NCBI RefSeq assembly: GCF_963169125.1
Contig: NC_084801.1
Coordinates: 77,007,696-77,071,695, forward strand
Length of the DNA stretch: 64,000 nucleotides
Direction: 5' to 3'
DNA from: Humulus lupulus
Lineage: Eukaryota; Streptophyta; Magnoliopsida; Rosales; Cannabaceae
A model generated the notes under the pieces. That model saw only the letters and a program-made list of their open reading frames with translations, searched no databases and was not told the DNA's origin. The translations under genes and the position numbers were made by a program. Shown in pieces: positions 43,340-55,096 of this stretch (the first letter of the stretch is position 1; each line of letters starts with the position of its first letter).

Positions 43340-44715
43340 AGTACCTAGTCACAACCAAGATAAGGAATACCATCAATACTTGTAAAGAAGGGCTTCTAGA
43401 CAAAGTTCTAATCTCCAGAACATCGAATTCCACCAAGCACGGTAGTAGATTCGATCCCGAGCACCCTAAGTTAAATTCCCATGCTTAAAATCCCAAATTC
43501 CCTTAAGGGTCGTAGCTCAAGCCTCCCATGTCATGGAATGGCCCTTACTAGAGTCTTCCCCACGCCCAAAACCAGACACGGGCCGCGGCCCTACAAGCCC
43601 CATGTCGCGACCCGCCCTCCTTCCTCAACATGCATCAGCTTCAGAGGGCCACGGCTCACCAAGAACTATGCCGCAGCCCGACCCCTTCGAACCCAGAAAA
43701 ACCTCCATTTTTAACTCTCAAACCTCACTCAAAACCATCAAAAACTATCCCAATTCCACAACTCAATTATCACAAAAGTTCTAACATGATTCCAGCAACA
43801 TAATCCAACGAAAACCTAGCTTAAAAATTCATCAAAATCCCACCTCAATCTCTGAAACCCAAAAGCTCAAGAACACTAAAATAATCCATGAAAACATCAA
43901 AATTCAAATATTAAACTATAAATTCGAGCTTACCTTCACTGCTGAATCAATTCTCTAAGAAATTTTTGAGCTGACTCCCAAGTTCCTAGCTTCAATTCAG
44001 TCTTCAATTTAAAAACCCAAAAACCTCTTAGAACGTAATCAAAACTACAGAATTCCAACAACAAAAAGTGTGATTCAATCCTTACCTCAGTCCTGGTTGA
44101 ATTCCTTTGCTAAAACTGAGCTAATCCCTCAAAACTCTAACTCAAATCACAGAGTTTCCAACTGAGTTTTCCTTAGGTTCTAGTGGTTTTCTTTTGAGAG
44201 TGAAAGAGAAAAGGGAGGAAGGTCGGTTCCTAATATTCAACCGAATTCTATGATTTACTTAGTCTATTCTTAGGCAATTAAGTTAATCCCGAGGCTCGGG
44301 GTACCGGAAACGTCCTCGATGGCAAAATGGTAAAATTCCCCAGTATTCTTTCCTAGACTTCCTAACCTCAAATATATCTCCAATTATTTATTTCCATAAC
44401 CCGATAACCTAAAAAACCATCCAAGTCCTGAAATACCCCTTGACTTGCCCGAAGTCAAGTATTAACCCTCGTTGTGACTTTTCCGCTAACTAGCTTCCTA
44501 GGATCGCCTCAAGTCGCATGCTGCAGATTTACCCACATAATAATGTGGTTCTCACAATTTTAGCGTATAATCACATTTATATTCATATAAACATATTAGC
44601 ATGCTTATCATATAATCACGCATTAAGCTTAATAAATTCACACGTAAACTAATTGTGCCCTCCCGGAACATTAATCAAGGCCCTTAAGCCTTATTAGTGA
44701 TTTTGGGTCGTTACA

Positions 44716-45240
44716 TTCCTGCTCGAAGTAGTTTGTCTGGATGGAGTGGTCAGGGTTAAAAGGCTTGTCCTACATGTAACGAAGACACATCCTCTATCCG
44801 AGTGATTGGTAAGACATCTTATGTTGGTCATAGACGATTCTTGGCCAGTAATCATCGGTGGAGAAAGGATACTCAATTCGATGAAAAAGTTGATAGAAGA
44901 CATCCTCAAAGAAAGTTTACTTGTTAGGATATCTTAGATCAAGTTAATGTCATACCACCTCATGTCCCGAGGAAACATGAGAGGTTTGGAGGTCTAAAAC
45001 TAAAAAGAGGTGCGGAGGATAGTAATTGGAGGGAAAAAGCATCTTTTATGAACTTGATTACTAGAGTACAAATGAGTTAAAACACAACATAGATGTTATG
45101 CATGTTGAGAAGAATGTATGTGACAGTGTCTTTGGTACGCTCTTGGTTAACGATAAGTCTAAAGACACTACTAATGCAATACATGATCTAAAGAATATGG
45201 GAGTTAGGGACACATTGTGGATAGAAGGCAAGAAGCTGGA
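44716..45240 (+). pseudogene. CACTA TNP2 transposase fragment (right of solo LTR H)
   Basis: Continues the TNP2 reading as PARSSLSGWSGQG, a TAA, then KACPTCNEDTSS (a cysteine pair of the conserved GKLACPxC block). Later the hallmark ELDYWSTNELKHNIDVMHVEKNVCDSVF appears in shorter open pieces (shared words HNIDVMHVEKNVCD), followed by KSKDTTNAIHDLKNMGVRDT. TNP2 is the DDE-type transposase of CACTA elements and cuts at the terminal repeats. Frameshifts and stops make it non-functional, and sequence after about 45240 is no longer recognisable as TNP2. Confidence 0.85.
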
Positions 45241-45339
45241 CATCCACTCTCCATAGTGGTTGACCCTATCACGTACAAGGTGGTAGGAACGGAACGTGCT
45301 GCTTTTGTCCACCTTTTGGGCATCCAAGTCACATCAGCG

Positions 45340-46735
45340 GTTCCAAGATATTACAAGGATTGGACGAGTGTCCCAAAACGATATAAGGACAATGTCATTA
45401 TTAAAGTAAAGGTAAAATTTTTAGATTTACAATAATAATAATTGCATTATAATTCCAACACGATTAACATATTTTCTCTTGATTGTAGCACATCTATCAA
45501 ATAGATGGGCGGCCAAATTATACCACCCTCATTGACAATATCAATGCTGAGCTGGCTGAGAGATATCGAGATAAGAAAACTAAGCGGAATGCCCACTTCA
45601 AAAAGTTCTACAAAGGACCAGATGATTGGGACGAGGTCTCAAAGAATCCACCCAAAGATGTCAACGTTGATCAGTGGAAACAAATTTGTGAGTTTTTCAG
45701 GAGTCTAGAGTTTATTCCCCGCTCAGTGAAGAACAAAATAAACTGAGACCAAATGAAGTACTCTACAACACAATGGACAAAATCATTAGCGGACACACGT
45801 TACGAAAAAGTAAGTGAAAATGTTAACTTAATTAAGTTTTATAAATTTATAAGTTCTCTAACATTCTCATTTTCTTTAATAGTTGAACCCGAACCTTATT
45901 GAGGAATGGAAGGAGTATCACCGGACAAAAAAAGAATAAGAATTTTGTCAACAAGGATGCTGAACGAGATTATGTAAGTTTTACTTTATTATCAATTTAA
46001 ATAACTATATTTTTCTTTTGTATTATATTTTAAAAAAAAAAACCAGTTAAGTTGAAGTCAATTCTTGAAGCTGAGACTCAGCAGACAGTTGAATCTGGTA
46101 CCAATGATTCTTCCTCGGTCGATCAAATGAGGATACTAAGTCAAGTTCTTGGTGAAAGGCAGGGTCACCAGCGAGGAGTTGGCTGCAAATTAAAGGGAAA
46201 AGTGTTAAACCATCCCTCTCAAAACACTCAATCTCAGGCACCACCTCAACATCCGACTGAGGAAATACATGAATTGGTTGATATTGTGAAGGTCATGAAT
46301 GAGCAACTTCAATACGTGTATCAACAGCTTTCACCTGAAAAACGTCAGGCAACAAACGTGGAGATGCATAATACATATCAGCGGTTCTTCTGAAACTCAG
46401 ACACAACACAAATCTCAAGCTTCAGCTTCTCAGCCTTCACCAGGCCATCCCGACACCCCTGCAACAATTTTTCCATCTCAACCTTCGACCCAACCATATA
46501 TGTCTCAATGGTCGATGCCTCCATACCCTCAAGCTTATCATCCTCATACGAGCGGACCTTCGTCCTAGCCCCCGCCTCCTCATATGAGTGGATCATTATC
46601 TCAACCTCCACCCTATCCTTATCCATACATGTATGGACCTGTAGGATCATCTTTACCTCCATAGTATCCATGGGCGATGCATGCGTACACACAAGAGGCA
46701 CTGCAAGCACTAGAAGAATATTCAGGGCGACTTTT
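45340..46735 (+). pseudogene. CACTA accessory gene, Transposase_24-like (PF03004 type)
   Basis: A possible exon ends near 45409 (VPKRYKDNVIIKVK|GTAAAA) with an acceptor near 45488 (TTGATTGTAG). Next comes HIYQIDGRPN, AELAERYRDKKTKRNAHFKK, NPPKDVNVDQWKQICEFF and RSVKNKIN, a pattern of plant Ptta/En/Spm (Transposase_24) proteins. A further intron is likely near 45812-45880 (AAAAAG|GTAAGT-like donor). The later part has SVDQMRILSQVLGERQGHQRG, the usual 'VLG...G..RG' motif, then a Ser/Gln/Pro-rich tail with stops. Its role in CACTA transposition is presumed to be DNA binding. Confidence 0.7.
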
Positions 46736-46949
46736 TATTACTAGGGGCGAAAAATAATATAGGAAATATGATTATTAGAGGTGAATTTTGATTTATTAGT
46801 GGCAAAATTGTCGTCACTAATACTAATTATTAGGGGCGACTATTTTGTCGCCGTTAATAATCAAAATTAGCGTCGAAATATTAGTGTTGACACATCACCA
46901 TTAACAGCGACTTTGGGTATTATTCCTAAAGACCCTTTTTGTTGTAGTG
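46735..46949 (+). mobile_element. CACTA element right end: subterminal repeats and terminal inverted repeat
   Basis: The plus strand ends GTTGTAGTG at 46949, which on the other strand reads CACTACAACAAAAAGGG, the canonical CACTA terminus. The preceding 200 bp repeat motifs such as TAGGGGCGA and CGTCGCCGTTA-like words in both orientations, typical of transposase-binding subterminal repeats. The next three bases are AGT, the expected 3-bp TSD size. The left terminus is outside the window. Confidence 0.88.
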
Positions 46950-47389
46950 AGTATGTACTTTCAATAGTAGATGTTTTCACTTGGTAAGAAGAAATTCTGC
47001 ATGTGTTGAGAGACAAATATAACATAATTCTTATATATATATATGTATATATATATATCAAATTGGTATTTCTTATAAAAAAACAAACAAACCTAACCTC
47101 TGGGTTAGAAAAAAAAATAAAACCAAAAATAAAATAATAATTCATGCAAATTTAAAGAAATTAAACGTTCTTTAAAAAATTAGTTAAATATATATAATTT
47201 AATTTACAATATTTTCTCTTAAGACACTTTAAGTAAAAAAATTAAAAGGCTTTACGATATTTTGTCTTATTTAAAAATAAGTTGGTATATGTTTTTTTTC
47301 AATGAAAGTTGGTATATATTTAATTTTTTAAAAAAGGTATATAATATTCATTAAATAAAATGAAATAAATAAATAATGTTGTATGTTCA
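46950..47389. other. AT-rich spacer right of the CACTA element
   Basis: No supported gene. It contains an (AT)n microsatellite at about 47031-47060 and long A/T tracts. It may be the oldest, non-element DNA in the window, but too little is left to say. Confidence 0.5.
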
Positions 47390-47750
47390 TTAGGATGTTG
47401 AAATTGGTGAGGTTATTGGCTTCTCTTACTAGAGCCGCAAGGAAGCATTTGCAATAAACCTAGAGAGACACACGGTGTGTGTTCATCAAGATGTTGAAGT
47501 TGTTAAGGTGGTTGATGGGGTCAGTTGCCCTATTATACCTCTCATGCATACACATCTTGAAGTTAGGAGGCTTAATTGCAACCTAGATGTTCTTTGTAAA
47601 GGGATCTCCTTGCTCGTTGTCCGAGTTTAAGTCTAAGTGTTGATGTGCTTGTAACTCTCTTACCTAACGATCCAATTTCTCCAAACTCTCCTCAATGGGG
47701 TTTCTATGTACGAATAACTTTAATTTTCCTAGTTGAGGCTCATACATATC
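47390..47750 (-). pseudogene. Ty3/gypsy gag fragment with a partial duplication
   Basis: On the minus strand short open pieces read VAIKPPNFKMCMHERYNRAT, DPINHLNNFNILMN and CKCFLAALVREAN, matching the start of retrotransposon gag capsid domains (the 'P.FKMP...YDG..DP..HL..F' pattern). About 100 bp apart, two stretches read GATGTTGAAGTTGTTAAGGTG-like and GATGTTGAAATTGGTGAGGTT, a short tandem duplication. It is cut by the 3' LTR of element D at 47751. Lineage is unassigned. Confidence 0.5.
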
Positions 47751-50700
47751 TGTAACGCCCTGGTTACCCCAGAACAGTTACGGTGAACCGAAAATTTGAC
47801 CCGCTACCCGAGTCCTTTGGTTAAAAAAAACGTGCTCTAAATGTGATTAACAGGTTAAGGTGGAAAACCAATAAAAAGGAATGGATATCTTTCATTGCAA
47901 ACTTCTTTGCATAGCTAATCAAAACATTTACAAGTTGTTCTCAGTACAAAATGGTCATTACTGTTCAAATTTACAATTCCGCCGACCTAAGCGGCAAAAA
48001 TAGGGTAAACTCCCTAGTTCCTCTGAGAACGCCTTGGCCGTGGTGGTCAAGCGGCCGCATATATACACATCACTACATAAGCTCTCCACTCAAGGCTGGG
48101 TGAGTTTTTCTTTCCCTTTACCTGCACCACATAGCACCCATGGGCCAAGGCCCAGCAAGAAAACACAATATAGCATGATACAATATCAACAATGATCATA
48201 ATAATCATTCAGAAATATCAGTCCAAAACAGATAGGTGACAGTCGCAAAAGTCACAAAAGTGGGTACAGCCCCCTCTAGCCATGTGACGTTAGGGTCACT
48301 CGAGCTTAACTGATTAGTGAACCTTTCATAAGTTTGCTCAAGATAGGTGTATGGTGAATAGTCACCAACATAACCTTCCTCATGACCATAGAGTCATAAC
48401 CCTGGAACATCGTTCCCTAGCCATGTGACAAACAGTCACCGGGGCCATATGCCCTGACTCTGAATAACTGGTCTTAGACCAGACAAGCGCTTATAAGTTC
48501 ATCGACCTTAGGGTCAATCCAGCGTTAATACTCCATATGAGTCATTCAACGCTGATATCGATTAGATCTAATCTTCATTTGGCTCGGCGTTCATGACGCT
48601 ATGCCATTTCTGACTCTTTAGGTCAATGTCCCTGACTAGTCAGTACATATACAATTATTCAACATTCGCTAGCATTCAATAGGAAATCCATGTCCACATT
48701 TATCAATCAACATGCCTCAATAATAATCACGCATGTCATATATACACAGGGTGCAGTTTTCTTACCTCAGGTTCGAGCGAGAAGTATAATAAGGACGACC
48801 CCTGAGAACGATCAATCTTTTAGTTCCTTAGCGGTTACCTAATCACAACCAATTATAACCTCAATTAATGAGAATCCACATGAATAGGGTCTTAACCTAA
48901 GCACAACTCTCGAGACCTCGAAACATGCCCACACGGTGAGTAGATTCGATCCCGGGCCTTAAGGATTGAAACCCCAAGTCAAAAACCCTTAAAAACACTC
49001 AAAACGGGACTTTGAAGGAACAGGGTTGTAACGACCCACATTCACTAATAAGGCTTAAGGGCCTTGATTAGTGTGCCTGGAGGGCGTGATGGAGATTATG
49101 TGTGATTTTGATGATTTAGATGCATGATTATGATTTAAAGCATGTTATATGACTATGTGTATTATGTTATGTGATAATTATGCTATGTGATTTGTACCGC
49201 GTGGGTGTGGTGGTATCAATGTGACGCACGTACCGAGACGGTCCTAGAAAGCTAGATAATGGTAACTGGTGATTTGGTAACTTGTGTAACTGTTAGTAAC
49301 CATAGAGAGTAACAGGTTTTGTTGGAAAAGTGGTAGAACTGTAAATTAAGTAAAAGACAAGTGTGCCCTTGAGGTTTAGATAGAAAAGGATATTTGAGGA
49401 GGGCTAAAATGGTCTTTTGGCAGTGGTATAGATGTCTTTGGCTGAGGGAAAAGGATATATACGATTCTTTTATGCTAAGTATAACTGAAGTTAAGACTTG
49501 GAAGGCTAGAAGGATCAAGAAGGAAAGGGAGAATCAAGAACCTAGAACGCAAAGTGGAGGAGGAGTTGAACTGTGATCTTTGAGGCTAGTAAAGCGCTTA
49601 AGGGTGTGGAATCAAGCATATATCAAGGTTTATACTGAGGTAAGGACTTGGTCCCTGTTTTGTTAAGTTCTATATTTGGTTTTTGAAAGAATTAAAAAGA
49701 TAGCCATGGCTTGCCTTGCATGGAATTCAGCTGGTTTGTTAAGGTGGGATTCAGCTCAAAGCTTGGATTAGAGGAAGCTCAAGTTGAATTTTTTATTGAG
49801 GTAAGGGTATTAAATATGTTTGCAATCTCATAGCTGTTATGGTTTAAGGATTTAGAAGTCTGGTTTGTACTTTACTCAAGTTTTGGTTTAAGTGTTTGAA
49901 TCTGAAACTTAAGTGTGAATTTTGAGAATAGTTGTGTAATTGAGTTAGATTATGATGTTTATAGGTTGAGGTATGGTCTATTTGGGGTTTTGAGTTGGTT
50001 TTAGGGCTTAGGTAGGAGTTTGGGGTGATTTGGAATGATTTGGGTTCGGGAAAACGCAGGGGAAAAACCCAGATTTCTGGGCTCGCGAAGGAGCATTGTG
50101 GTGTTGTTCTTGCACGCCGCGGTGCAAGGTTGATTCTGGGCAGAGCAAGTTCTCTGACTTGTTGGGCGTCGCGGCTCAAACTTGCTGGGCGCCGCGGCGC
50201 TAGGCCAATTTCAGAATAGGGGATTTTGCAATTTTGAGCCTTTGCTCCGAGGGTTCGGGGGATGTCTTCGGGGCATTGTTTTAGGGATTTGGGGGATTCC
50301 GAGAGTGTGGGATTGGTTCCGGGAAGTAGTTTTGGGATTGATTAGTGACAAAGGATGTTTCATTTGTGTTGTGCTAGGTCTTTGGAGAGGCTCGGGGTAG
50401 AGGACCGTGCTCGTGGCTTCGTGGCATCGAAAACTAGTGAATTGAAAGGTAAGAAAACCGCACCCGGTTGTAAGATTGTGATGGGACTAAGTGCTCCCGA
50501 AATTTATATCGTGTCATTGTTGGTATTACGCCATGGGACATGTAAAAGCGGTCTAAGAGTACCGTATGTGATTTAAGCGCACAGGGCGCGGATTGGCCAC
50601 TGGGAGCAAGGAACAACGGGATAACAGAGTGAGCAGCCTGAGGGCGCTAGCCCTGGTTATCATTTGTGAATTGTGGATGTTATGAACTGAAATACCTAGT

Positions 50701-52317
50701 ATGTGGAATACTTGATTATATTGGCTGATGATATATCTGAGTTTATGTGATGCAATGTGAGTTATTGACTTGTCTGTTAATTGTTCATGCTCTGTTGTTG
50801 TTGGGTTTTCTTGCTGGGCCTTGGCTAACGGGTGCTACGTGGTGCAGGTAAAGGCAAGGGCAAGCTGGACCAAGCCTGAGGTGGAGAGCTCCGAGGTGGA
50901 ATGTACATAGCCAGCGGTTCGACCACCACGGTTGAGGAGTGGATCAGGACAGTGATCACCTAACAGCTTACTTTGCCTTAGTATGGCCGGTTGTTGTAAA
51001 TATACCGTGGGTCTTTTCTAAACAGTTTTTAAACCTGATATCTTTGGGATCCCATGTAACGGATGATACTTTTTAATGAAAATGTGGCTTTCGAGACCAA
51101 AACGCTTTTAACCCTAGTTCCTTTATAGTTTTATCAACACGATTTTATTTACATGACTTGTTTAGCAAGTCTGGCACTTTATAAACACTCAGTGTAACGG
51201 TCTTGGCTATCCAGGGCGTTACAAGGGTAGCGCTATAGCGCTAAACCCCTAGCACCCCAGCGCTATACTCAGAACCCCCAACATGCCCATCTGCCTCCTG
51301 AGGAGTGCTGTAGCGCCCTATGGTGGGCGCTATAGCGCTACCTCCAGACCAAAACTCCCCTGAACCGACCTTCTTCATCTCCTTCGATTCCAACCTGATT
51401 CCCAAGCTTCCAAATCTCATTCTTGATGCCCAATGAACCCAAAAACCATCCTAACACACCCCAAACATCACAAGCATAGGAACCCTAGCCAAAACTCCAA
51501 ACAAAACCAAGTATTCACCCTAGAAATCTCAGCTGCAAAACAAAACCAAAATAGGAGAAACCAGAGAATTCTATGGTTAGAAACTTACCCAAAGCTCAGG
51601 TTATGATGCTCTTCAATGATGGAACACACTCCCAAACTCCCAAGGCTTGCTTCCCTAGCTTGAATCCTCAAGAATGGTTCAAAAATTACAAAGAAAACTG
51701 AAGGAGAAGATGGTACGGGAAGGCTCTCCAAATTGCTCTGTTTTTTTCTACCTTCTTTCAGCCATCAATGGATATATCTATCCTAGGGGTGAAATGTCCA
51801 TTTTACCCCTAGGTCAATTAATAGTTTCTAAAGACTCCCAAGGGCAAAATTGGTATTTTCCTCCTATCTCGTTAATCATAATTAACGCTCTCCAATTCCC
51901 GCTATTCTCAATAATCTCAAACACCAATAATTCACATCCTGTTACCCTTTAATACCCAGTAACGCTCTAATCAATAAAATCACCCCGAGACTCAACCCGA
52001 GCCCCGCACTTAAACCTGTTGTGACTAGACCGCTAATCAATATTCCAAGATTGTCTCATGCCGAGTAGCTCGAACAAACCCACATTACATATATCACCGA
52101 CATGCATACAAATATACAATTATACCCTCAACGGGATAAATTACCATCACACCCCTGTAATTAAAATGTGAACCCACATGCATGCATTTAACATCATATT
52201 ATAATATAATTCACATATACATGCATAATATCATTTAATGGCATAATTAAACAAGTATGGCCCTCCCGGCCTACTAATCCCGCCATTAAACCACATTGGA
52301 GAATTCGAGTCATTACA
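47751..52317 (-). repeat. 3' LTR of element D, split by solo LTR F
   Basis: Occupies 47751-49026 and 51229-52317, about 2365 bp without the insert. Plus-strand ends are TGTAACGCCCTGGTTACCC and GAGTCATTACA. Same family as solo LTR I. TATA-like GATATATCC on the minus strand near 51765-51780. Palindromes TAGCGCTATAGCGCTA (51228-51243) and GCGCTATAGCGC (51327-51338) form its GC cassette. Confidence 0.9.
49027..51223 (+). mobile_element. Solo LTR F (Tekay/Del-like) nested in element D LTR
   Basis: 2197 bp, TGTAACGACCCACATTC to CAGGGCGTTACA, with perfect 5-bp TSD AGGGT (49022-49026 and 51224-51228). It is plus-oriented, opposite to its host LTR, and similar to solo LTR H. TATA-like GGATATATACG near 49453. 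GC palindromes CTTGCAC-GCCGCG-GTGCAAG (50109-50128) and GCGCCGCGGCGC (50189-50200). Small open frames inside have no recognisable product. Confidence 0.93.
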
Positions 52318-52353
52318 ACTATCCCCTCCTTACAGAAATTTCATCCTCGAAAT

Positions 52354-53630
52354 TTACCTGAACAGCTCGGGATACTGACTCTGCATATCTGACTCCAGTT
52401 CCCAGGTCGCTTCCTTGACCTTGCTATTCCTCCACAATACCTTAACCAAAGGTATCGTCTTATTTCTGAGGACCTTATCTTTTCTGTTGAGTATCTGGAC
52501 AGGCTGTTCCTCATAGGAGAGATCTGCCTCAAGCTCCAGATCTTCATAGCTCAATATATGATTAACATCAGGCACATACCTCCGAAGAGCTGAAACATGA
52601 AATACGTTATGCACAGCAGACAACGCCGGAGGCAAAGCTAACTTGTAAGCCACCTGACCAATCCTCTCCAGGATCTCAAATGGACCTACATATCTGAGGC
52701 TCAGCTTGCCTTTCTTCCCAAACCTTCTCACCCCTTTCCATGGCGAGACTCTAAGGAAGACATAGTCTCCTACCTGGAACTCCACATTTCTGCGTTTGGG
52801 ATCTGCATAGCTCTTCTGTCTACTTTGAGAAGTAAGCATTCTAGCTCTAATCTTCTCAATGGCCTCATTGGTCCTCTGAACTGCCTCAGGACCTAAGTAT
52901 CTCATTTCACCTGTCTCATCCCAATGAATGGGAGATCTACATTTCCTACCATACAGCATCTCATAAGGTGCAATCCCAATGGTAGACATGTAACTGTTGT
53001 TGTAGGAGAATTCTATCAAAGGCAGATACTTACTCCAAGATCCACCAAAGTCCAGCACACATGCTCTCAGCATGTCTTCCAATATCTGGATCGTTCTCTT
53101 AGATTGCCCATCTGTCTGAGGATGATAAGCAGTACTGAACTTCAACTGTGTCCCCATGGCTTTTTGCAAACTCCCCCAGAACTTGGAGGTAAAAGTAGGG
53201 TCCCGATCTGACACGATTGACCTAGGCGCACCATGGAGCTGCACGATCTCTCTCCCATAGAGATTTGCATACTGGTCAACTGTATAAGTAGTCCTCACTA
53301 GTAGAAAGTGAGCTGACTTGGTGTAGCGATCCACTATCACCCAAATAGAATCATTCTGACCAACAGTTCTGGGTAAGCCCACCACAAAATCCATTGTGAT
53401 GTCTTCCCATTTCCACTCTAGGATATCCAGAGGCTGCAATAACCCTGCCGGCCTCTGATGCTCAGCCTTGACCTGTTGACATGTCAAGCACTTAGCCACA
53501 TATTCTACTACATCTCTCTTCATCCCCGGCCACCAATACAACGATCTCACATCCTGATACATCTTCATGGTGCCTGGATGCAAAGAGTAAGGTGTAGTAT
53601 GAAATTCATCTAGAATCTCTCACCTCAATG
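52354..53630 (-). pseudogene. Element D integrase with chromodomain-like end
   Basis: A 409-codon open stretch (52354-53583) covering HPGTMKMYQDVRSLYWWPGM, AKCLTCQQVKAEH (zinc C-x-x-C), the core D in ITMDFVVGLPRT, the second D in [14 protein letters not shown], and E in [20 protein letters not shown] two blocks on (QSKRT replaces the usual QSERT, so the catalytic E is K here). It ends with GPFEILERIGQVAYKLALPP, AVHNVFHVSALRRY and the chromodomain-like [21 protein letters not shown] stop upstream of 53583 separates it from the RNase H part. Confidence 0.9.
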
Positions 53631-53754
53631 CAGTGTCTAATAGAACACATATCCGCCCTTTGTATCTCAACAAGCCTAACTCAAACACTGTATAATCTCT
53701 GGATGCTCTAGCCAGAACATCCTCTCTGATCTTGATCAGATGTGGATCACTCAG

Positions 53755-54390
53755 TTAACCTTCCTTGATCCTCTCAAATAGCGTAGACTGAAGCGTAATA
53801 TTAGCCAGCTGGCCCACCAGCAACTCTATACCAGCTCTGGTCATATCATCTGCTAACTCTCTAGCTATCAACCTCATACTATGAATCTGTCCTGGACCCT
53901 TCCGGCTTAAAGCATCAGCTACCACGTTGGCCTTTCCTGGATGATACAGGATCTCACAATCATAATCTTTTACTAATTCCAGCCAACGCCTTTGCCTCAT
54001 ATTCAAGTCTTTCTGGGTGAAGAAGTATTTCAGGCTCTTGTGGTCCGTATAAATTTCACACTTTTCTCCATAGAGATAGTGCCTCCATATCTTCAAAGCA
54101 AAGACCACAGCTGCTAACTCTAAATCATGAGTAGGATACCTCTTTTCATACTCCTTCAACTGACAAGAAGCATAAGCAATTACCTTCTCTGACTGCATCA
54201 AAACACAGCCCAAACCCTGATGAGAAGCGTCACAGTAAATCACAAACTTCTCCTGACCTGTCAGAAGACTCAGAATCGGAGTTGTAATCAACCTCTGCTT
54301 CAGTTCCTAGAAGTTGTTCTCACACTTATCTGACCACACAAATTTCTGACTCTTGCGTGTCAACTCAGTCAATGCAATAGCTATCTTTGA
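53755..54390 (-). pseudogene. Element D RNase H and end of reverse transcriptase
   Basis: RNase H is clear: [58 protein letters not shown] and [18 protein letters not shown]. Upstream is [12 protein letters not shown] and the RT-connection match to about 54390. Beyond this point similarity to element E stops abruptly within the pol frame. A stop just after FERIKEG (53755) and others make it non-functional. Confidence 0.88.
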
Positions 54391-54591
54391 CGATTGGAGA
54401 AGGGGAAGGAGAAAACGTCGAGCAAGCCGACCAAACTTTTAGGACACAACCTCAAAGAAAGCGAAGGTGAGGGATTTCGTTTTTAATCTGCAATATGTGT
54501 ATGTGCCTGGTTTTTTTGTTGATTTTTGTTCATAGGATAGATCGGGGCTGGGAATGAAGAAATCTGGGTTTTTTTTATATTTTTCATGAAA

Positions 54592-55045
54592 CTCGATAGG
54601 AATCGATATGACTCGATAGTATAGGATAGGGACTGGATTAGACTGTGCCTCGATAGGCCTCGATAGGAATCAATAGGACTCGATGATACAAGGCTTTGGG
54701 AATTTTTAGAATCTACCTCGATAGGACTCGATGATACACGACTTTGGGATATTTAGGACCCACCTCGATAGGAATCAATAGGCCTCAATAGGACTAGATG
54801 ATACAAGGTTCTGGGATTTTTTAGGACCTACCTCGATAGGAATCGATAAGCCTCGATAGGACTCGACATTACTAGACTTTGGTTTTTTTTTTGCCTTACC
54901 TCGATAGGCCTCGATAAGACTCAATAGTAACCCGATGATATTATTCTTTGTGATTTTGGAACCCGCCTCGATAGGCATCGATAAGACTCGATAGAACTCG
55001 ATAGTTTCTGCCTCGATGGGACTCGATAGGCCTCGATAGTAACTG
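54592..55045 (+). repeat. 10-bp tandem repeat NNTCGATAGG with higher-order structure
   Basis: Repeats of CCTCGATAGG, ACTCGATAGG and AATCGATAGG-type units follow each other at exact 10-bp spacing in blocks of two to four, separated by a diverged spacer (GATGATACAAGGCTTTGGG-like). The block-plus-spacer unit recurs about every 60-85 bp, at least six times. It lies just upstream of the Ulp1-like coding exon, in a probable intron or promoter. Confidence 0.9.
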
Positions 55046-55096
55046 CCTTACCAGATTGTTTTACATTTTTAACATTTTTTTTATTTTTTCTTCCAG

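Larger units (their letters stand above)
34662..44715 (-). mobile_element. Solo LTR H (Tekay/Del-like), split by element B
   Basis: The LTR occupies 34662-35535 and 43345-44715 (about 2245 bp in total) and is interrupted by element B. Plus-strand ends are TGTAACGCCCTTGATAGCC and GGGTCGTTACA. Flanks TTTCT (34657-34661) and TTCCT (44716-44720) are a TSD with one mismatch. It lies inside the CACTA TNP2 gene. It is similar to solo LTR F (49027-51223) in opposite orientation. The palindrome GGGCCGCGGCCC is at 43580-43591. Confidence 0.9.
47751..54390 (-). mobile_element. Element D: Tekay/Del-like retrotransposon, 5'-truncated
   Basis: Minus-strand element with 3' LTR 47751-52317 (interrupted by solo LTR F), polypurine tract at 52318-52332, integrase with chromodomain-like end, and RNase H plus part of RT. 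The coding match to element E ends near 54390, inside the RT connection (KIA...LTELTRK). Gag, protease, most of RT and the 5' LTR are missing, and MULE sequence follows directly. Hence no TSD pair can be checked. The left flank is ATATC. Confidence 0.88.

Noticed and set aside
50025..50576. Open frames within solo LTR F as a possible small gene
   Set aside because: They fall in LTR sequence bounded by a perfect TSD, are GC-palindrome rich, and have no counterpart frame in solo LTR H.
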